Source of the DNA: Bdellovibrionales bacterium
GTDB lineage: Bacteria > Bdellovibrionota > UBA1018 > CAIMNF01
Reading direction: 5' to 3'
Assembly (NCBI GenBank): GCA_947457605.1
Contig: CANGWP010000124.1
Span: 1 to 6,326, forward strand
Length of the DNA: 6,326 nt
The position numbers and the translations under genes are program-made. How positions within the stretch are numbered: position 1 is the first letter of the stretch; every line of letters starts with the position of its first letter. This document shows, in pieces, positions 1 through 5,715 of this stretch. The notes below the pieces were generated by a model. The model ran no database searches. It saw only the letters and a list, made by a program, of their open reading frames with translations, and was not told where the DNA came from.

Positions 1-315
1 GACCTCGGGGCCGGGGGCTCAGGCGAAATTGAAATGCGAACCGACATCGTTCCCTTTCTTCACAAAAACCCAAATGGAAAGAACACCGCACTCCTGATTC
101 ACTCCATGGTCATCCACAGGAAGAATGCACAAAAAGCAAACCCTCAGCTGATCACCGTTTTTCCGGTCGAGAGCGAGTTCAGCGAAAGACTGTTTAAGCC
201 TGAAACCTTCGGCGATCAGGTGGCTCTCAAGCTTCGCTACAATGCGGCTCTTCCGCTCTCAATTGCCCCTGAAAAAATGATTGGAAAGCGTTACATCCCA
301 AATGAACCCAAGTGA
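1..315 (+). CDS. 3' end of an unrecognised protein (partial, runs off left edge)
   Basis: The reading frame is open from base 1 to the TGA at 313-315, giving the last 104 residues of a protein whose start lies outside the window. An ATG at 34 is in frame, but nothing resembling a Shine-Dalgarno site precedes it and the frame is open further upstream, so it is probably internal. The fragment is soluble-looking, with many charged residues and no membrane segment or signal. It ends in a basic tail (KRYIPNEPK). I do not recognise the family. Its stop lies 14 nt inside the following ABC ATPase gene, so the two are probably co-transcribed and translationally coupled. That hints that this gene belongs with the exporter operon, but its role cannot be read from the sequence. 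Confidence 0.7.
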   Translation, partial: DLGAGGSGEIEMRTDIVPFLHKNPNGKNTALLIHSMVIHRKNAQKANPQLITVFPVESEFSERLFKPETFGDQVALKLRYNAALPLSIAPEKMIGKRYIPNEPK

Positions 316-1300
316 TTTTGCCATTGAAGTGCGAGACGTGAAGCGAAGCTTCCGCTCGATCAAAAAAGAAGAGGGCCTGAAGGGCACCCTGAAACTCCTC
401 TACAAGCCAGAGTACTTGACCCATGAGGCCTTGAAGGGAGTGTCTTTTGAGATTCAAAAAGGAGAGTTCACCGGGCTCATCGGAGCAAATGGCGCCGGAA
501 AGACCACTCTCCTAAAAATCCTCTCGGGCCTGATCCCGCCCACCTCGGGGGAAGCGAAGGTCCTTGGCTTTACTCCCTTTGACCGCTCGATCGAATTCAG
601 AAAGCAAATCTCGATTGTGATGGGCCAGAAGGCACAGCTCTGGTGGGATCTTCCCGCCATCGAAGCCTTCGATTTGATCCGCGCCCTTTATCAGATTCCA
701 CGGGAGATCTATCGAAAGCGCGTGGACGAGTTGACCTCGCTTCTCGATGTGACGAAGCTCCTCAACACCCAGATCAGAAGACTCTCCCTTGGGGAGCGGA
801 TGAAGATGGAGGTGATCGGTGCGATCCTTCACCTGCCGAAGGTGATCTTTCTTGATGAGCCCACGATCGGACTTGACGTGCTTGCCTCAAAGAAGCTTCG
901 CGAGTTCCTGCGCGCCCACAACCAGCGCGAGGGAGCCACGATCATCCTGACCTCACACAACATGGATGACATTTCCGAGCTCTGCAAACGCGTGCTCCTG
1001 ATCAAGGAAGGCTCGCTCATTTTTGATGGAAATCCAAAACGCCTGACCGAACAGGATGAGTGCGTGCTGAAGGTGAAGTTGCTGAGCGCCCCGACGCTTA
1101 CCGAAGTATCATCCGTACTTTCGATTCCAAACGAACAGGTGTCGATGGACGAAGAGGATCCGACCACTTATGTGATCACGATTACTCGCTCCAAGATCAC
1201 CGAATATTTTCAAAAGCTCCTCGCAAGCTTTCAGGTGGCAGACATCGGAATCCAGGAAGCATCTCTCGAACGCGTGATCCAGCGGATCTATCAAAGCTGA
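302..1300 (+). CDS. ABC-2 type exporter, ATP-binding subunit (COG4586-like)
   Basis: This is a cytoplasmic ATPase that would power a membrane exporter formed with the next two gene products. From the ATG at 302 it is 332 residues. Visible motifs are Walker A GANGAGKT (about 61-68), a Q-loop with Q109 in MGQKAQLWWDLP, the signature LSLGER (161-166), Walker B VIFLDEPTIGLD (181-192) and the H-loop TSHNMDD with H219. The signature reads LSLGxRM rather than LSGGQ, which is usual for the COG4586 branch, as is the DEPTIGLD block. An N-terminal extension of about 40 residues and a C-terminal regulatory-like domain (about 245-332) also fit that family's 320-340 residues. An in-frame TTG at 281 would add 7 residues. 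I prefer the ATG, with GGAAAG at 283-288 as a distant ribosome site. The substrate is unknown. Related members are usually annotated only as uncharacterised ABC-2 transporters. Confidence 0.93.
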   Translation: MNPSDFAIEVRDVKRSFRSIKKEEGLKGTLKLLYKPEYLTHEALKGVSFEIQKGEFTGLIGANGAGKTTLLKILSGLIPPTSGEAKVLGFTPFDRSIEFRKQISIVMGQKAQLWWDLPAIEAFDLIRALYQIPREIYRKRVDELTSLLDVTKLLNTQIRRLSLGERMKMEVIGAILHLPKVIFLDEPTIGLDVLASKKLREFLRAHNQREGATIILTSHNMDDISELCKRVLLIKEGSLIFDGNPKRLTEQDECVLKVKLLSAPTLTEVSSVLSIPNEQVSMDEEDPTTYVITITRSKITEYFQKLLASFQVADIGIQEASLERVIQRIYQS

Positions 1301-1318
1301 GAGAACGGGAATCAGGTC

Positions 1319-2140
1319 ATGACAGATGAAGCATTGAGAAGCCCGGAACTTTCACTCAACTGGCGGATCGCCACCATCCGGAATGGAATCAAGGAAGCAC
1401 TCGCCTATCGCGGGGAATTCCTACTCGACATTTTCGGCTCGGCCATCGTACCGGTCGGCATCCAGCTCATGCTGTGGACCGCGATCCTTCGAGGCGACCC
1501 GAACGCGTCTTTTGCGGGGATGTCATATGGCGAGCTCATGGCCTACACCTGGACCTCCCTTTTGTTCAGTCAGATCCGGGGCGGAGATCTCGATTTCAGC
1601 ATCATCGAGATGATCCGAACGGGGACGCTTAACAACTACCTTCTTCGGCCCGTGGGCGTACTTGAGTTTGTGTATTTCAAAGGGCTTGGAGAAAAACTTT
1701 TGACCCTCCTCTTTTGCTTTTCGCTTGGTGCGATCGCAACCCTGTTCACCTCTCTCAGCCTTCCGAACCTGCTGATGGCGATGATGCTTGCACTGCTTGG
1801 AAACGTGATCGCCTACCTCTTTGGCTGCATTCTTGCGACCGTTGCCTTCTATTGGGAGAACGCCTTTGCAGCCCTCATGGTGAAGAACATGGTGGTGGCG
1901 CTCTTCTGCGGAGAGCTGATCCCACTCACCATCGTTCCTGAAAAATACAGCCTGATCTGGAAGTGCACGCCCTTTTATCTCTATGTATTTGGACCAACCC
2001 AAGTGGCGCTCGGCAAGTGGGACACCTCGATCTGGCTTCGGGAGATGGGCCTTGGATTGCTCTGGACGCTTGCCTTCTTGATCCTGCTTCATCTTGCCTG
2101 GAAGAAATCCATTCATCGCTATCAAGGAATCGGGGGCTAA
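1319..2140 (+). CDS. ABC-2 type exporter, permease subunit 1 (COG4587 / ABC2_membrane_6-like)
   Basis: A 273-residue integral inner-membrane protein. About six hydrophobic segments are seen, near residues 36-57, 70-86 (weak), 124-145, 149-176, 183-206 and 239-260. Between the second and third lies IRTGTLNNYLLRPVG (99-113), the polar loop typical of this permease family and probably the part that touches the ATPase. The C-terminus RYQGIGG is also typical. The length fits the usual 260-275 residues. The ATG at 1319 has GGGA at 1307-1310, 8 nt upstream. The gap to the ATPase gene is 18 nt and the next permease begins 1 nt after its stop, so this is the middle gene of a tight operon. It would pair with subunit 2 as a heterodimer. 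The transported compound cannot be inferred. Confidence 0.9.
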   Translation: MTDEALRSPELSLNWRIATIRNGIKEALAYRGEFLLDIFGSAIVPVGIQLMLWTAILRGDPNASFAGMSYGELMAYTWTSLLFSQIRGGDLDFSIIEMIRTGTLNNYLLRPVGVLEFVYFKGLGEKLLTLLFCFSLGAIATLFTSLSLPNLLMAMMLALLGNVIAYLFGCILATVAFYWENAFAALMVKNMVVALFCGELIPLTIVPEKYSLIWKCTPFYLYVFGPTQVALGKWDTSIWLREMGLGLLWTLAFLILLHLAWKKSIHRYQGIGG

Positions 2141-2141
2141 G

Positions 2142-2927
2142 ATGCGCGCGTATTGGGATGTATTCAAGACCAGCCTGAAGAACAATCTTGTTCGGGAATT
2201 CATTTACCGCACGAACACGATCGCGCTCACGGTTGCGGATCTGGTGTGGGTGTTCATTGAGCTTGCCTTCTTTGAGGTGATTTATAGCAATACAGAGATC
2301 ATCAATGGCTGGAATCGCGAGCAAGTGTTTTTCTTTCTTGGCATCTTCATCGCAAGCGATTCGCTCTTTACCACCTTCTTTCAGCGTTCATTTTGGACCT
2401 TTCCCTTCATGGTGAATCAGGGGGATCTCGATGTTCTTCTCACCAAGCCCATTAGCCCTCTCTTTCTTGCCACCTTCCGGGACATCAATTTCTCACAGAT
2501 CCTGAACCTCATCCTTGGCCTGTTCATTCTTCAGCACTACGGTCCGAGCGCCGGATTCACAGGCGGCTGGAACTGGATTTTGGTGGGCTTCTGGGTACTC
2601 ATCGGACTCCTCACTCAGTATCTGATCCGATTCTTTTTTGTGATTTGGGTGTTCTGGCTTGAGCGGGGAATCACCGTTTCACGCCTCTACTATCAGTTCT
2701 ATGCCCTTGCAAACAAGCCTCAGGGACTGTATCCAAAGTTCATTCAGTATCTTTTGAAGACCGCTCTTCCCTTTGCTTTTATGGGAAGCGTGCCTGCTGA
2801 AGCACTCATGGGCAAATCCACAAGCTGGTCGTACTTGCTGGTATTCCTGATTCTTGGGGTCTACGCACTCACGCTTCGCAGCCTCTGGCGTGCAGGTTTG
2901 CGGCGATATCAGAGCGCAAGCTCGTAG
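2142..2927 (+). CDS. ABC-2 type exporter, permease subunit 2 (COG3694-like)
   Basis: A 261-residue polytopic membrane protein and the second half of the exporter channel. Hydrophobic stretches lie near 27-48, 61-83, 115-131, 143-174 (probably two), 203-221 and 228-247. The motif VNQGDLDVLLTKPISPLF (91-108) is the counterpart of the IRTG..LLRP loop in subunit 1. The block from about 187 to 223 (ANKPQGLYPKF..., then LPFAFMGSVPAEALMG) is characteristic of this family. The frame is open upstream to an ATG at 2094, inside subunit 1. I chose the ATG at 2142 because it follows the upstream stop by one base and has a G-rich ribosome site (GGGGG, 2132-2136) at a good distance. The two permeases share architecture but little sequence, as usual for this triad. 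It is the last gene of the operon. No clear intrinsic terminator follows, only a palindrome. Confidence 0.9.
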   Translation: MRAYWDVFKTSLKNNLVREFIYRTNTIALTVADLVWVFIELAFFEVIYSNTEIINGWNREQVFFFLGIFIASDSLFTTFFQRSFWTFPFMVNQGDLDVLLTKPISPLFLATFRDINFSQILNLILGLFILQHYGPSAGFTGGWNWILVGFWVLIGLLTQYLIRFFFVIWVFWLERGITVSRLYYQFYALANKPQGLYPKFIQYLLKTALPFAFMGSVPAEALMGKSTSWSYLLVFLILGVYALTLRSLWRAGLRRYQSASS

Positions 2928-2932
2928 AGAAT

Positions 2933-2948
2933 GGTCGCCACGGCGACC
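2933..2948. repeat. Palindrome copy 1, GGTCGCC-AC-GGCGACC
   Basis: The 7-bp arms are perfect inverted repeats around a 2-bp centre. It starts 5 nt after the stop of permease subunit 2, so in RNA it would fold as a short hairpin at the 3' end of the exporter mRNA. No T-run follows, so it is not an obvious intrinsic terminator. It is the first of four spaced copies upstream of parA. Confidence 0.9.
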
Positions 2949-2979
2949 GATTGAAACTCAATGCTCACTCGAAAAGAAG

Positions 2980-2997
2980 CGGTCGCCGCGGCGACCG
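2980..2997. repeat. Palindrome copy 2, perfect 18-bp CGGTCGCCGCGGCGACCG
   Basis: A fully self-complementary 18-mer containing the 16-bp core at 2981-2996. Its centre lies 48 bp from that of copy 1. With a GC centre it is perfectly symmetric, as expected of a site for a homodimeric DNA-binding protein. Confidence 0.92.
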
Positions 2998-3036
2998 GGT
3001 TCAGTCGAGCCGACAAAACCAACTCCACACCAATTC

Positions 3037-3062
3037 CTAGCGGTCGCCGTGGCGACCGCTAG
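3037..3062. repeat. Palindrome copy 3, with arms extended to 12 bp
   Basis: The core (3042-3057, centre GT) is flanked by CTAGC on the left and GCTAG on the right. This gives inverted arms of 12 bp each (CTAGCGGTCGCC and its complement) around two bases. Its centre is 61 bp from copy 2. It is the longest and potentially most stable inverted repeat of the set. Confidence 0.92.
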
Positions 3063-3090
3063 AGGTCACGCCCACCACCCACTCAAAAAC

Positions 3091-3107
3091 CGGTCGCCGC
3101 GGCGACT
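3091..3107. repeat. Palindrome copy 4, one arm base changed
   Basis: The core at 3092-3107 reads GGTCGCCGCGGCGACT, with a single departure (final C to T) from the perfect form. Its centre is 50 bp from copy 3 and about 90 bp upstream of the parA start. It sits where GC-rich sequence changes abruptly to AT-rich promoter-like sequence, so it is well placed to act as an operator. Confidence 0.88.
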
Positions 3108-3176
3108 GATCAATTAATTTTGTTGAGTTTTTGTTTGTACTTTGACGCATTCCGAATACACTTGTTCAGACATATC
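3108..3176 (+). promoter_or_regulatory. Probable parA promoter region (AT-rich)
   Basis: The stretch between the last palindrome and the parA ribosome site is AT-rich and contains T-runs that could act as an UP-like element. Possible -35 hexamers are TTGAGT (3123-3128) and TTGACG (3142-3147). TACACT (3157-3162) is the best -10-like hexamer, preceded at 16 bp only by the poor TTGTAC (3135-3140). No single pair has both good hexamers and good spacing, so the exact promoter is not settled. Location is the main argument. Confidence 0.35.
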
Positions 3177-3183
3177 AAGGAGG
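3177..3183 (+). promoter_or_regulatory. Ribosome binding site AAGGAGG that fixes the parA start
   Basis: A perfect Shine-Dalgarno sequence lies 5 nt before the ATG at 3189. It rules out the longer reading from the TTG at 3120, which would run through promoter-like DNA and has no ribosome site. Confidence 0.88.
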
Positions 3184-3188
3184 CATCA

Positions 3189-4247
3189 ATGTTCAAAGAT
3201 ATTGTTTTTACACCAAATGAGTTCGCGCAACTCGCGAAAATCGATAAGACTTTAATCCCGGCATTTGAAAATAACGGCATCATCAACACCCACAGAAAGC
3301 GCATCGGGAACGTGGACCGCAAGGTTCTCTCGCTCGAAGAAGTGCAAAACTTCTTTAAAATGCTTCGTGAATTCGATGAAGCCAAGCATGCGGAAGTGAA
3401 TGCACAACTGATGGGCGCTGGAGCGGAGGCAGCGGGAAGCGCGATGATCGTGAATGATGCGATCGCCGCGGCGACCAAGTTTATTGCCGCGAACCCAAAA
3501 AACAAAACCCAGATGTTCTACAACGTAAAAGGCGGAACCGGTAAATCCACTCTTACGGCGCAGTGCGTTATGATTGCATCCATCCTGGGCTTCCGGGTTC
3601 TTGCCATCGATCTCGATGGTCAGGGGCACCTGACTGTGAATCTCGATGTGCTCGATTCACATGAGCGCCCGACCATCTACGACGTGCTCATCAATGACCT
3701 GCCAATTGATCAGGCGATCATGAACGTGTCCCCTGGACTTGATCTGATTCCGGCAAACCTTCAGCTTTGCAACATCGAGATTCCACTCAACAACAAGACC
3801 CGCCGCGAATACCGCCTCTCAGAAGCGATCGTAAAAATCTCGGATCAATATGATCTCATCATCGCGGACACGAACCCCGCAGCCTCCATCCTGAACGGAT
3901 CGATGCTCGTGGCCTCTGACCGCGTAAACGTGATCTGCGCCACGAACCCGCTCTCCTTCCACGGAATGTCGCTCGTGATGGCGACGATCGATGAAATGCA
4001 GCGCGAGTTCAAGCGTGTGCTTGATGTGAAGATCATTCCGAACATGTACGACAATCGCGAAGTGATCAGCCAGGAAGTTTTGGGCGAACTCCGCTCGCAG
4101 TTTCCTGAAAACTGCGCAAATACAGTGGTCAATCGAAGTGCGGATCTCAATGAAGCCACCAAGCGCAGAACCGTGGTGCTCGATGTGAATCCAAAAGGAA
4201 ATGCATCCACGGACCTCACCGATCTCACTCACGAACTTTTAACCTGA
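3189..4247 (+). CDS. parA: ParA-type partition ATPase with N-terminal MerR-like DNA-binding domain
   Basis: A 352-residue cytoplasmic ATPase of the ParA/MinD superfamily. ParA proteins bind nucleoid DNA in the ATP state and are released by ParB, which moves the ParB-bound DNA. Residues about 5-65 resemble a MerR-like winged helix (TPNEFAQLAKIDKTLIPAFE, then a GN-DRKVLSLEEV strand). A linker follows to about 104. The ATPase domain has the deviant Walker A KGGTGKST (114-121, signature lysine K114), a Walker A' motif AIDLDGQGHLT (139-149) and a Walker B-like YDLIIADTNP (221-230). Both A' and B differ slightly from common forms: Gly replaces the usual Pro in DxDPQG, and DTNP replaces DTPP. The length with an N-terminal HTH recalls type Ia ParA, which also represses its own operon. 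parB follows after 15 nt. The arrangement suggests an autoregulated parAB operon controlled at the upstream palindromes. Confidence 0.93.
   Translation: MFKDIVFTPNEFAQLAKIDKTLIPAFENNGIINTHRKRIGNVDRKVLSLEEVQNFFKMLREFDEAKHAEVNAQLMGAGAEAAGSAMIVNDAIAAATKFIAANPKNKTQMFYNVKGGTGKSTLTAQCVMIASILGFRVLAIDLDGQGHLTVNLDVLDSHERPTIYDVLINDLPIDQAIMNVSPGLDLIPANLQLCNIEIPLNNKTRREYRLSEAIVKISDQYDLIIADTNPAASILNGSMLVASDRVNVICATNPLSFHGMSLVMATIDEMQREFKRVLDVKIIPNMYDNREVISQEVLGELRSQFPENCANTVVNRSADLNEATKRRTVVLDVNPKGNASTDLTDLTHELLT
3461..3476. repeat. Fifth, intragenic copy of the palindrome inside parA
   Basis: GATCGCCGCGGCGACC matches the perfect upstream 16-mer at 15 of 16 positions (second base A instead of G). It overlaps the codons for residues 91-96 (AIAAAT), in the linker between the DNA-binding and ATPase domains, where sequence constraint on the protein is probably low. 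It could be a further binding site or a coincidence of alanine codons in a GC-rich gene. Confidence 0.65.
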
Positions 4248-4252
4248 TTCAT

Positions 4253-4257
4253 GGAGG
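4253..4257 (+). promoter_or_regulatory. Ribosome binding site GGAGG that fixes the parB start
   Basis: GGAGG lies 5 nt upstream of the ATG at 4263 and overlaps an earlier in-frame ATG at 4251. The earlier ATG would place the Shine-Dalgarno sequence inside the gene and itself has no ribosome site, so 4263 is preferred. Confidence 0.85.
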
Positions 4258-4262
4258 ATCAA

Positions 4263-5195
4263 ATGGAAACAAAAGAAATCAAAGAAACAAAAGAGACCAA
4301 AGAAACCAAGGATTCGAAAAAAGAGGCAAAAACCCGCCAAGGAAGCGGGTATTTGAAGCAGCTCTATTCCACAGCCCGCGTGAGCGCCGACAATACCCAC
4401 AGCGGCCTGAAGGGACTCACCACCTTTCTCGTGAACTTCGTACCGGTTGAGAAGGTGGACGCATCCGAACTCCAGGTTCGTACGCACTTCGATGACGAAG
4501 AAATCGCGGCACTCGCGCATTCCATCAAGGAACACGGTGTCCTTCAGCCGATTCTGGTGGTTCAAGATGGAGATCGCTACAAGGTGATCGCAGGGGAGCG
4601 CCGATTGCGCGCCTCCAAACTTGCGGGTCTTGAGCGGATTCCGGCACGTGTGATCAATTCGACCGACAAAGCGGTTCATGAGATCGCGCTTCGCGAGAAT
4701 CTCGATCGCGTGGATCTCCATCCAATTGAAGAAGGCGAAGGCTACAACTCGCTTCTTACGGCAGGCGCGTACACGAGCCATGAGGCGATTGCGACGGCAT
4801 TCGGAAAGAAAAAGTCCCGGATCACCGAGTGCATCGGTTTCACCCGCTTGCCTGCCGAGACCAAAGAGATGCTTCAGAGCAAGAACCTGAAAAACCGCTC
4901 GCTCCTTCGCACTCTTTTGAATGCTCCGGTCGAAGAACACATGGCACTCATCGCAAAAGCCTCAAACGAGGACGAGTCGGAACTTACGCTCCTGGCAAAA
5001 GGCAAGGTTCTAAAGACCAACAAGACCGAGCCCACAGGTCCGAAAGCCTTCACCTTTGCGGTCACTCCGAAAAAGGTGAAGATCCCGGGCTTCACCTGGA
5101 AGGCCGGCGAAGGTAAAGCGCGACTTGAGGCCATGCGCGAGGAGCTTTACAAGCTCACCGAAGCGGTGGAAAAGACGCTTGCAGGCTTGAAGTAA
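4263..5195 (+). CDS. parB: ParB-type partition protein (CTP-dependent clamp, site-specific DNA binding)
   Basis: A 310-residue ParB/Spo0J family protein. ParB proteins load at a centromere site, use CTP to slide and spread, and stimulate their ParA. Residues 1-24 are a low-complexity K/E/T tail with KET repeats, in the position where ParBs carry the ParA-activating peptide. The ParB N-terminal (sulfiredoxin-like, CTP-binding) domain spans about 59-150. It shows HGVLQPILV (91-99), GERRLRASKLAGL (111-123) and ENLDRVDLHPIEEGEGY (145-161). A helix-turn-helix is likely at about 172-192 (SHEAIATAFGKKKSRITECIG), which should read the DNA site. The C-terminal part (about 225-310) is lysine-rich and ends in a helical stretch that may dimerise. 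It differs from the usual chromosomal ParB C-terminus by eye. It is the second gene of the operon, 15 nt after parA, and is followed by a terminator. Confidence 0.94.
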   Translation: METKEIKETKETKETKDSKKEAKTRQGSGYLKQLYSTARVSADNTHSGLKGLTTFLVNFVPVEKVDASELQVRTHFDDEEIAALAHSIKEHGVLQPILVVQDGDRYKVIAGERRLRASKLAGLERIPARVINSTDKAVHEIALRENLDRVDLHPIEEGEGYNSLLTAGAYTSHEAIATAFGKKKSRITECIGFTRLPAETKEMLQSKNLKNRSLLRTLLNAPVEEHMALIAKASNEDESELTLLAKGKVLKTNKTEPTGPKAFTFAVTPKKVKIPGFTWKAGEGKARLEAMREELYKLTEAVEKTLAGLK

Positions 5196-5222
5196 GACCC
5201 AAAATACATCAAAAACATGACG

Positions 5223-5258
5223 AACCCCCGGGGTCCATGGCTTCGGGGGTTTTTGTTT
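5223..5258 (+). terminator. Rho-independent terminator of the parAB operon
   Basis: AACCCCCG (5223-5230) pairs perfectly with CGGGGGTT (5244-5251) around a 13-nt loop and runs directly into TTTTTGTTT (5250-5258). It begins 27 nt after the parB stop codon. Confidence 0.93.
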
Positions 5259-5263
5259 GCAAA

Positions 5264-5453
5264 CTGTCCCTGAAGGATGGGCATGGATCATGCGGCTGAC
5301 AGGGATGTCCTTGGCTTAATTTGGTTTTGGCCTCCGAGCCGCCTCCTGCGGCCTCGCTTTCGTCAATCCGGCCTCGCGAGAGTCGGCCAAAATCAAATTA
5401 AGCCAAGGAACTCCAGACCACTCACCTCTGCCATGCCCATTCTTCGGGGGCAG
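5264..5453. repeat. Nested long imperfect palindrome (about 190 nt), noncoding
   Basis: Two pairs of arms are arranged symmetrically. The outer pair is 5264-5286 with 5431-5453: 23 positions, 20 Watson-Crick pairs, and the other three G-T pairs that would be G-U in RNA. The inner pair is 5309-5332 with 5385-5408: 24 positions with a single mismatch that is again G-U compatible on one strand. The segments between the arms are equal in length (22 nt each) but poorly paired. The apical 52 nt contain a smaller GC hairpin (CGAGCCGC near 5335 with GCGG and CTCG near 5348-5356) and the palindrome CTCGCGAG (5373-5380). Candidates are a MITE or REP-like mobile repeat, a structured RNA, or a partition-related site downstream of parB. 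Short in-frame ORFs through it look accidental. Confidence 0.8.
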
Positions 5454-5487
5454 AAAGTAAAAATCAGGCTTGGCGCCCCCCCCTCAA

Positions 5488-5670
5488 TCACTGCGCCTTC
5501 TCGGCTCTTACTCTCCCCTGCCTGTCACTAAAGGACACCACATACAGGATCGGATTGCAGCAGACCTCGCAATCGGTGATGCTTTCCTGCTGCTCCCCAT
5601 CCTCAGGAAAAAACTCCATCCAGATCTCCTCCCAGCAATAGGGGCATTGAACCCTGAAATTCGTTTCCAT
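5488..5670 (-). CDS. Small CPXCG-type cysteine-rich protein
   Basis: A 60-residue acidic protein with two cysteine pairs in the pattern of the Cys_rich_CPXCG family. CPYCWEEI sits near the N-terminus and DCEVCCNPI about 24 residues later. These four to five cysteines probably bind one zinc ion in a zinc-ribbon-like fold. The family is widespread in proteobacteria, usually 55-70 residues, and has no established function. Two adjacent ATG codons occur. The second (5670) is preferred because AAGGAG (complement of 5676-5681) then lies 5 nt upstream, against only 2 nt for the one at 5673. It lies 45 nt downstream of the unrecognised minus-strand gene and probably shares its transcript. It converges on parAB. 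No membrane segment or signal peptide is seen. A longer + strand reading covers the same bases but has no recognisable motif. Confidence 0.87.
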   Translation of the reverse strand: METNFRVQCPYCWEEIWMEFFPEDGEQQESITDCEVCCNPILYVVSFSDRQGRVRAEKAQ

Positions 5671-5674
5671 CATT

Positions 5675-5681
5675 GCTCCTT
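5675..5681 (-). promoter_or_regulatory. Ribosome binding site for the CPXCG protein gene
   Basis: On the minus strand the sequence reads AAGGAGC just before two consecutive ATG codons. Spacing favours the second ATG as the start. Confidence 0.7.
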
Positions 5682-5715
5682 CCGATCGGACCGGGACATC
5701 TTCCTTTGGAACTTC

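Noticed and set aside
861..1000. Apparently degenerate ABC signature (LSLGER instead of LSGGQ), suggesting a broken ATPase
   Set aside because: LSLGxRM is normal for the COG4586-type ATPases. All other ATP-binding motifs are intact. The signature itself is encoded just upstream, near 782-799.
1523..2203. Long minus-strand open frame across the first permease
   Set aside because: It is antisense to a gene with clear membrane topology and family motifs, and its translation is a low-credibility mixture of charged residues and cysteines.
2933..2948. Intrinsic terminator for the exporter operon
   Set aside because: The hairpin is present but no T-run follows, so I keep it as a palindrome only. 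It may still protect the mRNA end.
2933..3107. CRISPR-like array (short repeats with 32-45 nt between them)
   Set aside because: The repeats are only 16-18 bp and fully palindromic, the spacers vary in length, and no cas gene is near. The pattern fits protein-binding sites or REP-like repeats better.
2854..3117. Open frame running through the palindrome cluster on the + strand
   Set aside because: It begins inside the permease gene, is arginine/proline-rich because of the repeats, and has no ribosome site.
4239..4940. 233-residue minus-strand frame antisense to parB
   Set aside because: It mirrors the ParB frame. The + strand has conserved ParB motifs, a ribosome site and a terminator.
5409..5487. 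Terminator for the minus-strand genes between the CPXCG stop and the long palindrome
   Set aside because: Only short stems are seen (such as TGCCC with GGGCA), with no T-run after them on the minus strand.
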